The notes under the pieces: generated by a model
Told to the model about the DNA's origin: nothing
Seen by the model: the letters and a program-made list of their open reading frames with translations, nothing else
The model's database searches: none
Source of the DNA: JBGPIK01 sp041484845
GTDB lineage: Bacteria; Desulfobacterota; Binatia; UBA9968
Reading direction: 5' to 3'
Length of the DNA stretch: 7,558 nucleotides
Assembly: GCA_041484845.1 (NCBI GenBank)
Contig: JBGPIK010000339.1
Coordinates: forward strand, 1-7,558
Shown: piece by piece, positions 1 through 6,144 of the stretch
Layout: each line of letters starts with the position of its first letter
Numbering within the stretch: position 1 is the stretch's first letter
Program-made: the position numbers and the translations under genes

Positions 1-606
1 CCTACCCCTTCCGACAGGAACCAGAAAGAACAGGCTCCACGTCATCGCGCCATATTCCAGCACGAGCCGGAATATTTCCGGGAGATCCTCCAAATTGTAG
101 CGGGTAACGGTCGTATTGAGCTGAATCTTGATGCCGAGCTTGCGCGCCATTTGCCAACCGCGGCTGGTCAGATCGAAGGATCCGGGCACGCCGCGAAACT
201 GATCGTGCCGCTCTGCGGTCGAGCCGTCGATGCTGAGCGAAATCGCCTTGCCGCCGTTTTCGCGGACCTTGCGCAGGTTCTCTTCCGTGAGCAAAGGCGT
301 TCCCGAGGGCGAAACCGCCATAGCCAGCCCCAGCTGATTTCCATAAGCCAATAAATCAAAGAGGTCCTGTCGTTTGAAGGGATCACCGCCAGTAAAAATG
401 AAAATAGGCCGCGGTTTGCCGAAGCTCTCAACCTGATCGAGCAATCGCTTGGCCTCTTCGAATGTTAACGAAAGGGGATCATGTTGAGGAATGGCCTCGG
501 CGCGGCAGTGGCGGCACGCCAAATCGCAGGCATGCGTCGTCTCCCAGATAATCATGAACGGCCGGTCATTCAAATTGTAAGTCGGTTGGCGGATAGTCGT
601 ATCCAC
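1..606 (-). CDS. Radical SAM protein, N-terminal part (partial, runs off left edge)
   Basis: The frame is open from a GTG at 606 to the left edge, giving 202 residues without a stop, so the C-terminal half lies outside. The start is a GTG preceded by GGAG five bases upstream; an ATG at codon 18 falls inside the conserved N-terminus and is unlikely. The radical SAM 4Fe-4S motif CDLACRHC is at residues 27-34 (C27, C31, C34), and TGGDP at 72-76 is the GGE-type SAM-binding motif. A SIDG strand is at 125-128 and FFLVPVGRG closes the visible part. The pattern resembles the PqqE/NirJ/AhbD/MftC-like group that normally ends in a SPASM domain, and is closest in memory to the BA_1875 family (TIGR04053). 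Such enzymes cleave S-adenosylmethionine to modify peptides or build cofactors. The substrate is unknown. It is transcribed divergently from the ABC importer. I am sure of the superfamily, less so of the subfamily. Confidence 0.9.
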   Translation of the reverse strand, partial: MDTTIRQPTYNLNDRPFMIIWETTHACDLACRHCRAEAIPQHDPLSLTFEEAKRLLDQVESFGKPRPIFIFTGGDPFKRQDLFDLLAYGNQLGLAMAVSPSGTPLLTEENLRKVRENGGKAISLSIDGSTAERHDQFRGVPGSFDLTSRGWQMARKLGIKIQLNTTVTRYNLEDLPEIFRLVLEYGAMTWSLFFLVPVGRGR

Positions 607-620
607 TTGTTCTCCGTTTC

Positions 621-635
621 TTCGCGCTACGCGAA
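621..635. repeat. Inverted repeat TTCGCG-cta-CGCGAA in the radical SAM leader
   Basis: Perfect 6-bp arms with a 3-nt loop lie immediately upstream of the radical SAM ribosome binding site (GGAG at about 612-615 on the minus strand). If transcribed it would form a short GC-rich hairpin beside the start region; as DNA it is a compact operator-sized dyad. No T-run follows, so it is not an intrinsic terminator. Confidence 0.4.
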
Positions 636-638
636 TCA

Positions 639-672
639 CTTATAGGGTACGCTTTAGTTGCGCCACAGGCAA
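639..672 (-). promoter_or_regulatory. Weak candidate promoter for the radical SAM gene
   Basis: On the minus strand TTGCCT (672-667) and TACCCT (649-644) are 17 nt apart, and a TATAAG (644-639) overlaps the second box. Each box matches the sigma-70 consensus only partly. Position, about 35-65 nt before the GTG, is plausible. The strand and region are well motivated; the exact boxes are not. Confidence 0.25.
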
Positions 673-731
673 GGTTTGACTGTAGTTCAAAGCAAGCCGG
701 TTTACAGTGTGTCGCCGGCGCTTTTTAGCCG

Positions 732-760
732 CAGACCGGTTGACATAACACGGCGGTCTG
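732..760. promoter_or_regulatory. Dyad CAGACCG-n15-CGGTCTG around a TTGACA box
   Basis: Perfect 7-bp inverted arms (732-738 and 754-760) are spaced so that their centres lie 22 bp apart, about two helical turns. The 15-nt spacer contains TTGACA (740-745), a consensus -35 box pointing toward the importer operon. This is the geometry of a dimeric repressor or activator site in the divergent region. The regulator is not in the window and the site could be chance. Confidence 0.4.
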
Positions 761-766
761 TAGCAT
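740..766 (+). promoter_or_regulatory. Candidate promoter of the ABC importer operon
   Basis: TTGACA (740-745) is a perfect -35 box. The best -10 nearby is TAGCAT (761-766, 4 of 6 matches), but the spacer is only 15 nt, shorter than ideal. Transcription would then begin around 773, leaving a leader of roughly 8-10 nt before the ATG at 782. That would fit the lack of a clear ribosome binding site there. Confidence 0.35.
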
Positions 767-781
767 GAATGCAATAAGAAA

Positions 782-1645
782 ATGGCATCATCCCCGAACA
801 TTCAACCGGCGATTGCGTCCAAGCAAGAGACTGCGGCGCATCTCCAGGAAACACCCTTTCCGACGCGTCACTTCAGTCGCGAGATCACCACTCGAATCGT
901 TCCGCCCCTGCTGGCGTTTGGCAGTGTCTTTATAATCTGGCTGCTGCTGTATCTTATCTTTCCCCGGCTATTGCCCGGTCCCGTGAGCACATTCAGTGAG
1001 GCCATTCGACTGCTTGAAGACGGGACTTTTTTCTTCCACATGATTCAAAGCTTGCGCCGTGTTTTCGTCGGCGCCGTGGTAGCCATGTTTTTCAGCGTCG
1101 CAGTCGGCATCTACATGGGAACCGTAGTGGCCGGCGAACGCTTCTTTCAGCCGCTCGTCGTGGTCGGCCTCACCATTCCGGGTCTCATGTGGGCGCTGAT
1201 CGCCGTGATGCTCTTCGGCATTAATGAGATCGCGCCCTATTTCGCCGTCGCAGTGACTATTTTTCCAATGCTCGTCATCAATATCTGGGCCGGCGTCAAG
1301 GCGCTCGACAAAGAGCTGATCGATATGAGCCATGTATTCCATTTTAGCCCATGGATGAAAATCTCTCAGGTCATCATTCCGCAACTTGTTCCCAATATCT
1401 TTGCCGCGACTCGGTATGGCTTGGGACTCGCCTGGAAGGTCGTCGTTGTGGTCGAGATGTTTGGCACGAGCAACGGCGTCGGCTATCAGGTGATGAAGGC
1501 GTATCAGGTTTTCAATATGGAGGGGGTCATCGCCTGGACGCTCACATTCGTGGTGGCGATGATTGTAATTGAGTACGGCATTATCAATTACGTCGAGCGC
1601 CGACTGACCGCATGGCGTCCCAAGATCGACGTTTGGAGACGCTAA
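782..1645 (+). CDS. ABC transporter permease, SsuC/TauC-like
   Basis: This 287-residue inner-membrane protein is the permease of an NMT1-type importer (BPD_transp_1 fold). After a polar N-terminus of about 36 residues, hydrophobic segments lie near 38-60, 93-117, 124-146, 150-172, 205-228 and 246-270, giving about six membrane spans. The coupling (EAA) loop that docks on the ATPase is at about 181-200, ending in VIIP, followed by a LGLAWK segment (214-219) typical of sulfonate/nitrate/taurine permeases. In the loop the usual EAA is DMS and the usual glycine is His187, an oddity possibly shared by its subfamily. The start at 782 is bounded by an in-frame TAG at 761; no good Shine-Dalgarno precedes it. 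The stop directly abuts the ATPase start. Substrate unknown: sulfonates, nitrate, pyrimidines and others use this family. Confidence 0.93.
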   Translation: MASSPNIQPAIASKQETAAHLQETPFPTRHFSREITTRIVPPLLAFGSVFIIWLLLYLIFPRLLPGPVSTFSEAIRLLEDGTFFFHMIQSLRRVFVGAVVAMFFSVAVGIYMGTVVAGERFFQPLVVVGLTIPGLMWALIAVMLFGINEIAPYFAVAVTIFPMLVINIWAGVKALDKELIDMSHVFHFSPWMKISQVIIPQLVPNIFAATRYGLGLAWKVVVVVEMFGTSNGVGYQVMKAYQVFNMEGVIAWTLTFVVAMIVIEYGIINYVERRLTAWRPKIDVWRR

Positions 1646-2407
1646 ATGGCCAATCTGCTCGTGAAAGACGCCGAGAAGTGGTTTCGCCGGGAAGACGGAC
1701 AACCGGTCAAAATTTTGAACCGTCTCTCCTTCGAGGCGCGTGAAGGTTGCGTCACGGTACTGGTTGGACCGTCCGGCTGCGGCAAATCGACCTTATTGAA
1801 CAGTATCGTCGGGCTTGAGAGGCTCGACCGCGGGGAACTGCTTTTTGTTAAGAACGGCGAGCAACGGCAACGCCCCCTCATCGGCTATGTTTTCCAAAGC
1901 CCGCGGCTGCTGCCATGGAAAACGGTTGGCGATAACATCCGCTTGGCGCTTCAAGGCGCGGGTGTGGCTCGCGGCGAGTGGGAGCGCCGACTCGATCGCT
2001 ACCTCGACATGGTTGGACTGGGCGAGTATGCCAATCAATACCCGCTTTATCTTTCCGGGGGCCAGCGGCAACGCGTAGGACTGGCGCGAGCGTTGGCCAT
2101 TGAATCCGATTTGGTGCTGATGGACGAACCCTTTGCCAGCGTGGATGAATTGACGGCACGCCAGCTACGTCAAACCACACGCCATCTCTGCGAGGAACTG
2201 CATCGTACGGTGCTATTTGTCACGCACAACTTGCCCGAAGCCGCTTACATGAGCGATTTCGTCGTCACGCTCACGCGGCGGCCAGCAAGTTTGCAGGAGT
2301 ATGTTGCCAATCCACTCGGCTCGCCCCGAGAGTGGGGGCCGGAGATCTACAATTTCGCCGCGGATCTTGAGAACAGAGTGACCTTAAAAGAGGAGACCGA
2401 CCAGTGA
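1646..2407 (+). CDS. ABC transporter ATP-binding protein, SsuB/TauB-like
   Basis: This 253-residue cytoplasmic ATPase powers the importer. All nucleotide-binding elements are present: Walker A GPSGCGKST (41-49), Q-loop VFQ (82-84), signature LSGGQ (136-140), Walker B LVLMDEP (156-162) with catalytic E161, D-loop SVDE (165-168) and H-loop H194. The stretch SPRLLPWKTVGDNI just after the Q-loop is typical of the nitrate/sulfonate/taurine ATPases. Length is normal for the family. The ATG follows the permease TAA with no gap, and the TGA overlaps the GTG of the next gene, so the three genes are one transcription and translation unit. Nothing suggests inactivation. Confidence 0.96.
   Translation: MANLLVKDAEKWFRREDGQPVKILNRLSFEAREGCVTVLVGPSGCGKSTLLNSIVGLERLDRGELLFVKNGEQRQRPLIGYVFQSPRLLPWKTVGDNIRLALQGAGVARGEWERRLDRYLDMVGLGEYANQYPLYLSGGQRQRVGLARALAIESDLVLMDEPFASVDELTARQLRQTTRHLCEELHRTVLFVTHNLPEAAYMSDFVVTLTRRPASLQEYVANPLGSPREWGPEIYNFAADLENRVTLKEETDQ
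2391..2395 (+). promoter_or_regulatory. Ribosome binding site AGGAG deciding the binding-protein start
   Basis: AGGAG lies 8 nt upstream of the GTG at 2404 and inside the end of the ATPase gene. It supports the GTG start, which overlaps the ATPase stop as GTGA. Confidence 0.7.
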
Positions 2408-3369
2408 AAAAGACCATACTCTTCATGACTATCGTTGGCATACTTGCTTTACTGCAGCACGACGCCCACGGCGGAGAAGCAGTGCAACCGGTCTCGATCG
2501 CCACCGCTGCTGCCGGCCAGTCCGGCTACTTGGCCGCCCTGATTGACGCGAAGGGAATCGCCGCCCAGCATAACATCAAAATCACCAACATGATGATGGA
2601 CTTTACCGAAGCCGCTAATGCGCTCAAGTTGGGCCGCGTTTTGGTCAGCACAATGCAACCCAGCACGGCCGTCAATCTTTGGAAGAGCGGCACGGAACTG
2701 CGGTTGTTCGCGGCGCAGATTTGGTCGGGCAACGCTTGGGTGGTACGCAAGGACAGTGCTTATAAGACGCTGGCCGATTTGAAAGGGAAGAAAATCGGCA
2801 ATTTCTCCCGGGTGACCGGCGCGTTCTTTTTCTCCGCGGTCATTGCCAAGGAGCACGGCCTGGATATCGAAAAAGACTTTCAGGCCATCCCGGCGGAAAC
2901 CGGCGCGCTGATTGCCCTGCTGGAGCGCGGCGAGGTGGAAGCGATCAACATGTTTGAACCTCATGTAACCAAACTCATTGTCTCAGGAAGGTATCGTGTG
3001 TTGCTGGATTTCGATGTCGAGTTGAAGAGAATTTTCGGCGCCCCGCCGCTCAAAACGGGCATGGCCGTCTTGAGAGATACCGCGGAAAAACAGCCGGCGC
3101 TCGTCAAGTCGATCCGCGGCGCCTATGTAGATGGAATCAAACTGATCAAGGCTGGCAAGGACGAGGATTTTTTTAGAGCGCGCGCTAAAGAGTTTTTCAA
3201 CTTGAGCACGCCGGAAGAGATTGCCGCCGGTATGAAATCGAGCCGCGAGAATTTTGCCGACGTGTGGGGCGACTCTTTCTTTCAATCGCAAAATAAGATT
3301 CTTCAAACCGGCATTTCATTAGGGTTGTTGCCGAATGTCGGCAACCTAAATGACTTGTGGGTTAAGTAA
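2404..3369 (+). CDS. ABC transporter periplasmic substrate-binding protein, NMT1/SsuA-like
   Basis: This 321-residue protein is the substrate-capturing component of the importer. A Sec signal peptide is clear: two lysines at 2-3, a hydrophobic core at about 5-17, and a probable cleavage after AHG (21-23). No lipobox cysteine is seen, so it is probably soluble in the periplasm. The mature part shows the two-lobe NMT1 (THI5-like)/SsuA fold: GYLAALIDAKG near 41-51, the ADLKGKKIG hinge-strand pattern near 123-131, and GALIALLERGEVEAINMFEP near 167-186, where the ligand pocket is usually completed. A GTG start with AGGAG 8 nt upstream overlaps the ATPase stop. The binding protein being the last gene of the operon is common for this family. 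The ligand cannot be deduced. Confidence 0.92.
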   Translation: MKKTILFMTIVGILALLQHDAHGGEAVQPVSIATAAAGQSGYLAALIDAKGIAAQHNIKITNMMMDFTEAANALKLGRVLVSTMQPSTAVNLWKSGTELRLFAAQIWSGNAWVVRKDSAYKTLADLKGKKIGNFSRVTGAFFFSAVIAKEHGLDIEKDFQAIPAETGALIALLERGEVEAINMFEPHVTKLIVSGRYRVLLDFDVELKRIFGAPPLKTGMAVLRDTAEKQPALVKSIRGAYVDGIKLIKAGKDEDFFRARAKEFFNLSTPEEIAAGMKSSRENFADVWGDSFFQSQNKILQTGISLGLLPNVGNLNDLWVK

Positions 3370-3395
3370 AGCGGCGGCGTTTAGACTACCTGCCC

Positions 3396-3593
3396 TTACG
3401 CCGGCTTCGATGGGTCCTCTGCGCACGGGACGGGAGTTGCACAACCGAGAGCGCACGCGCCGCAGACAGGAACAGCGGAAGCAAGACCGGCTAAACAGCG
3501 TGGACACCGCTTTACATACGGATTGACAACTTTGTAACCGCATTGGTTGCAAGTTCGCGGCTCCGGTCGCGGCGTTTGTTCGGTCATCGTCAT
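3396..3593 (-). CDS. Small cysteine-rich zinc-ribbon-like protein coupled to feoB
   Basis: This 65-residue protein starts at the ATG at 3593, which overlaps the feoB stop as ATGA, so it is probably translated by terminating feoB ribosomes. A second ATG is two codons in. Eight of 65 residues are cysteine: C15, C18, C30 and C33 form a C-X2-C-X11-C-X2-C zinc-ribbon pattern, followed by a second group C44, C47, C51 and C57 in a Gly/Ala/Pro-rich tail. There is no signal peptide or membrane span, so it should be cytosolic. It sits where feoC lies in enterobacteria, but I see no winged-helix. An accessory, metal-sensing or metal-chaperone role for FeoB is inference from position and cysteines. The longer frame reaching 3713 is antisense-free but lies within feoB and is not needed. 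The 26 nt between its stop and the importer stop hold no convincing terminator. Confidence 0.78.
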   Translation of the reverse strand: MTMTEQTPRPEPRTCNQCGYKVVNPYVKRCPRCLAGLASAVPVCGACALGCATPVPCAEDPSKPA

Positions 3594-5491
3594 ATCAGTA
3601 TCTGCGACAGCAGCCCTCCAATGGCGAACGCAACCACCCAGGTTCCAAACCATACGGCAAGGGCTTCCTTTGTCCCTCGTTCCTTGAACATGATCATCAA
3701 AGAAGCAATACACGGCGTAAACAGCGTGATCGTGACCAGCGCAACCACAATCTGCCGCGGTGTCAGCGCAAGCTGATAGAGCCCGGCGGCGCCGAAATCC
3801 CTCCGAACCATTCCCATGACGAACGCCGTCGCCGCTGCGCGCGGAAGTTGCAACCAGCGCATGGTCAACGGGGCCAAGCTATTCTGCCAAACGACCAGCA
3901 GGCCGGTGATTTGCAATAGCCCGACACCGAGAGCGCCGATGAAAAACCACGGAGTCGCTTCCTTCATGAAATAGTATGCGCGATAAGCCGTCTTACGTAT
4001 GATGTTGTCCGGGCGTGGCAGCCGCATCGGCGGAAGATCGATCAACAGCGGCGTCGTTGTCCCTGGAAGGATCCGATGAAGCAGCGTGCCGATCAGAACA
4101 AACACGAAAAAAATCGTTGCTGAATAGGTCAAGACGGCGCCGAAACCTGCGCCGGCCAGCAATGCCGCCACCACCGCGATTTGCGCGGAACATGGAATGG
4201 CAAACTGCAAGATCGAGGCGGCGATCCTTTTCTCACGGTCGTTGCCCAAAAGCCGGGTAGTGATCGTTGCCATGGTAACACAGCCAAAGCCGAGGATCAG
4301 CGGAATGACCGCGCTGCCATTCAAACCGACGGCATTTAAACTGCGATCAACTAAAGTCGCCAGACGGGGCAGATAGCCGCTGTCTTCCATAATGGCAAGA
4401 GCCAGATAGAAAGCGACGACCAAGGGCAGCAACAAGAACAGCAAATAGGTGATCGTCATGGTCGCTAACCCGAACTCGCCGACGAGTAATGTGCCCAACG
4501 ACGAATGGGCGGGAATGTATCGGGTAATCACGCCGCGCACCCACGGCTCCCACAGATTTTGACCGAGACCTACCTCGGTGAATTTAACCAGATCTTGCGC
4601 CACCAGTTTACCGACGAATAAGTAAATAAGATAAAGCGCCGCTATGACCATGGGGATACCGGTCCACATGTTGATCGCCCAGCGTCCAACCAAGGTGCTC
4701 AAGCGCGTACGCAGGTTCTTGTCGGAAAGCACCGAGTTAATGATGAGATTGACTCGATTTCTCCGATCGATATAAATCGTTTCACGCTCGTTCTCGGCTT
4801 CCACGCCGTGCCGGTCTGCGACAACCTCGTCGCCTTCGAGAATAAGCAATGCTTCGGCTTCCGACCCCGTCACGCTCAAGGCCGCATGCAACCTATGATG
4901 TAAGGTTGGTTCTGGATTCCCACGGCGCGCTTCCGTAATCGCGGTCTCAATTTGGTCAAAGCCAGCGCGCGTGATTGCGCTACTTTTAAACACGGGAACA
5001 CCCAGATATTTCGACAGCCGTTCGGTATCGATTTCGAGGCCGACGTTTTTGACTTCGTCCATACAATTCAAGAAGACCGAAACCTTTTTACCCATGTCGA
5101 TCAATTGCTGCGTGAGAAAAAGGTCTCGCTCCATGTGCGCAGCGTCGACGATGTTTAGGATGACGTCGGCCTGAAGGACAATTTCTCGGGTGACGCGCTC
5201 TTCGTCACTGAAGGATGAAATACCGTAGACACCCGGCGTGTCGAAGATGTCGAATTCACCGAAACGTCCTTTGGTGAATTCGATGGTCGTTCCGGGGTAG
5301 TTGGACACGTCGACATAGAGGCCCGAGAGAAAATTGAAAAACAACGACTTGCCGACGTTCGGGTTCCCCACGAGGGCGACTCGAAGTCCGACGTGACCTT
5401 CAGGCGCGATTTCGAACCCAGCGTGTTTGTGCGGTTCAAGGTGTGCACTTTGCGCGCCGCCTAACCGTGTTGTGATTGAATGGTCATGCAT
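3590..5491 (-). CDS. feoB: Ferrous iron transport protein B (GTPase-permease)
   Basis: FeoB imports Fe2+ across the inner membrane. From the ATG at 5491 it is 633 residues. The N-terminal G domain has G1 GNPNVGKS (42-49), G2 PGTT (66-69), G3 DTPG (84-87), G4 NCMD (142-145) and G5 SSA (170-172). A helical spacer follows to about 270. The membrane part has Gate segments with GFGC (C404), IPCSAQ (C434) and FTPC (C594), and RRDFGAAG at about 563-570. The first Gate reads GCVTMA rather than the enterobacterial GCNVP, marking a different FeoB branch; the protein is also shorter than E. coli FeoB (about 770). The ATG is preceded by AGGTGA five bases upstream and lies 4 nt after the feoA stop; a TTG at 5542 would need a 47-nt overlap with feoA and is less likely. 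Five histidines fall in the first 23 residues. The stop overlaps the next gene. Confidence 0.96.
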   Translation of the reverse strand: MHDHSITTRLGGAQSAHLEPHKHAGFEIAPEGHVGLRVALVGNPNVGKSLFFNFLSGLYVDVSNYPGTTIEFTKGRFGEFDIFDTPGVYGISSFSDEERVTREIVLQADVILNIVDAAHMERDLFLTQQLIDMGKKVSVFLNCMDEVKNVGLEIDTERLSKYLGVPVFKSSAITRAGFDQIETAITEARRGNPEPTLHHRLHAALSVTGSEAEALLILEGDEVVADRHGVEAENERETIYIDRRNRVNLIINSVLSDKNLRTRLSTLVGRWAINMWTGIPMVIAALYLIYLFVGKLVAQDLVKFTEVGLGQNLWEPWVRGVITRYIPAHSSLGTLLVGEFGLATMTITYLLFLLLPLVVAFYLALAIMEDSGYLPRLATLVDRSLNAVGLNGSAVIPLILGFGCVTMATITTRLLGNDREKRIAASILQFAIPCSAQIAVVAALLAGAGFGAVLTYSATIFFVFVLIGTLLHRILPGTTTPLLIDLPPMRLPRPDNIIRKTAYRAYYFMKEATPWFFIGALGVGLLQITGLLVVWQNSLAPLTMRWLQLPRAAATAFVMGMVRRDFGAAGLYQLALTPRQIVVALVTITLFTPCIASLMIMFKERGTKEALAVWFGTWVVAFAIGGLLSQILI

Positions 5492-5495
5492 AGCG

Positions 5496-5807
5496 TCACC
5501 TGGGCGATTGGAAGCCTTCTTCAGCGCCAGCAGAATCGACAATTATTGTTTTTGCCAACGAAGCCCCGATCGCAATCTCCTGGCGGTTTTTCTCGATAAC
5601 AACCGTTCCGCCTGGAAGCCGTTCGATACACTGAACCACTTCGCCTTTCATGAATCCCAAACGTATGAGTTGTGTTCGACCTCGCCCTTCCGGAATGCTT
5701 ATAATCCGTAGCCGGCTCCCTTTGCGCGCAAGAGACAGAGGCAAGGATTTGTGGCTCGGGATCAGCTCGTTACCTATTGTCGTGAACTCATTGTTCGTTT
5801 GATACAT
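5496..5807 (-). CDS. feoA: FeoA family protein (SH3-like partner of FeoB)
   Basis: FeoA is a small cytosolic SH3-like protein needed for FeoB-dependent iron uptake. From the ATG at 5807 the product is 103 residues; the FeoA core spans about 22-91, starting PLSLARKG, with the LIRLGFMKGE turn at 47-56 and IAIGASLAKTIIV at 78-90. This exceeds the usual 75-85 residues by an N-terminal extension of about 20 residues and a short tail. The start is chosen because it follows an AGGGGGCGAG purine-rich stretch and because the upstream part of the same open frame (back to 5999) shows no FeoA homology. Starts at 5867 or 5858 are possible but lack a good ribosome site. feoB begins 4 nt after its stop, so the two are co-translated in one operon. 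Confidence 0.88.
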   Translation of the reverse strand: MYQTNNEFTTIGNELIPSHKSLPLSLARKGSRLRIISIPEGRGRTQLIRLGFMKGEVVQCIERLPGGTVVIEKNRQEIAIGASLAKTIIVDSAGAEEGFQSPR

Positions 5808-5833
5808 TATGAACTCGCCCCCTATTGTACGGC

Positions 5834-5853
5834 TGTGATGCAGTTGTGATGCA
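5834..5853. repeat. Tandem 9-bp direct repeat TGTGATGCA, 11-bp period
   Basis: TGTGATGCA occurs at 5834-5842 and again at 5845-5853, separated by GT. The 11-bp period places both copies on the same face of the helix. The second copy also forms the self-complementary octamer GATGCATC (5848-5855). It lies 27-46 nt upstream of the feoA ATG, in the expected leader or proximal promoter, so it could be an activator or repressor site. Confidence 0.45.
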
Positions 5854-6044
5854 TCCATTTCGCCCATGACTTTGCTGGTGCGCCTCCCGCCACCTGCCAT
5901 TAACAGCCAGGAAGCAATCCCTAGACCAGCGGCTTTTGCCTCCACTTTGCTGAATTTTCCTGTAAAAACAAACGCATACAAATCTAAGCATAGCAGCATT
6001 TTAGAAATTCGTACAGTAGTATTCTTATTTATTGGAAGGACGAA

Positions 6045-6058
6045 ACTAAATATTTAGT
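6045..6058. promoter_or_regulatory. Perfect 14-bp palindrome ACTAAATATTTAGT upstream of feoAB
   Basis: The 14 bases are fully self-complementary with no spacer and lie in the AT-rich segment about 240 nt upstream of the feoA ATG. Size and symmetry fit a homodimeric repressor site, for example a metal regulator of the DtxR/MntR type, but the sequence is neither a Fur consensus nor a good DtxR box. Weak promoter-like boxes (AAGAAT at 6026-6021 on the minus strand) lie just downstream in the feo direction. Confidence 0.4.
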
Positions 6059-6144
6059 GTCTCCTAACTCATGGTGTTTTTTTTGCCAGTTGCTGTATGC
6101 CGGGTGGCAGCCAATGGTCGCCAAACCAGGAGCCGCAATTGACA

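Noticed and set aside
765..935. ATG-initiated 56-codon arginine-rich frame overlapping the permease start
   Set aside because: It lies almost wholly inside the permease gene in another frame, has shadow-like composition and no recognisable motif.
968..1702. 244-codon open frame on the minus strand opposite the permease
   Set aside because: It is antisense to a clear ABC permease; its His/Asp/Glu-rich composition is what the complement of a membrane gene gives, and no domain is visible.
3375..3403. CGGCGT/ACGCCG arms as a bidirectional terminator between the convergent operons
   Set aside because: Only 6-bp arms with a 17-nt loop and no T-run on either side; too weak to call.
3594..3713. Upstream extension of the cysteine-rich protein to a 105-residue product
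   Set aside because: The extra 40 residues lie inside feoB in another frame; the ATGA overlap start explains the gene better.
5492..5542. TTG start for feoB adding 17 residues
   Set aside because: It would overlap feoA by 47 nt, while the ATG at 5491 has AGGTGA at ideal spacing.
6071..6120. T8 run with nearby GC-rich sequence as a terminator
   Set aside because: For plus-strand transcription no gene or stem precedes the run, and on the minus strand it is an A-run after only an imperfect stem.
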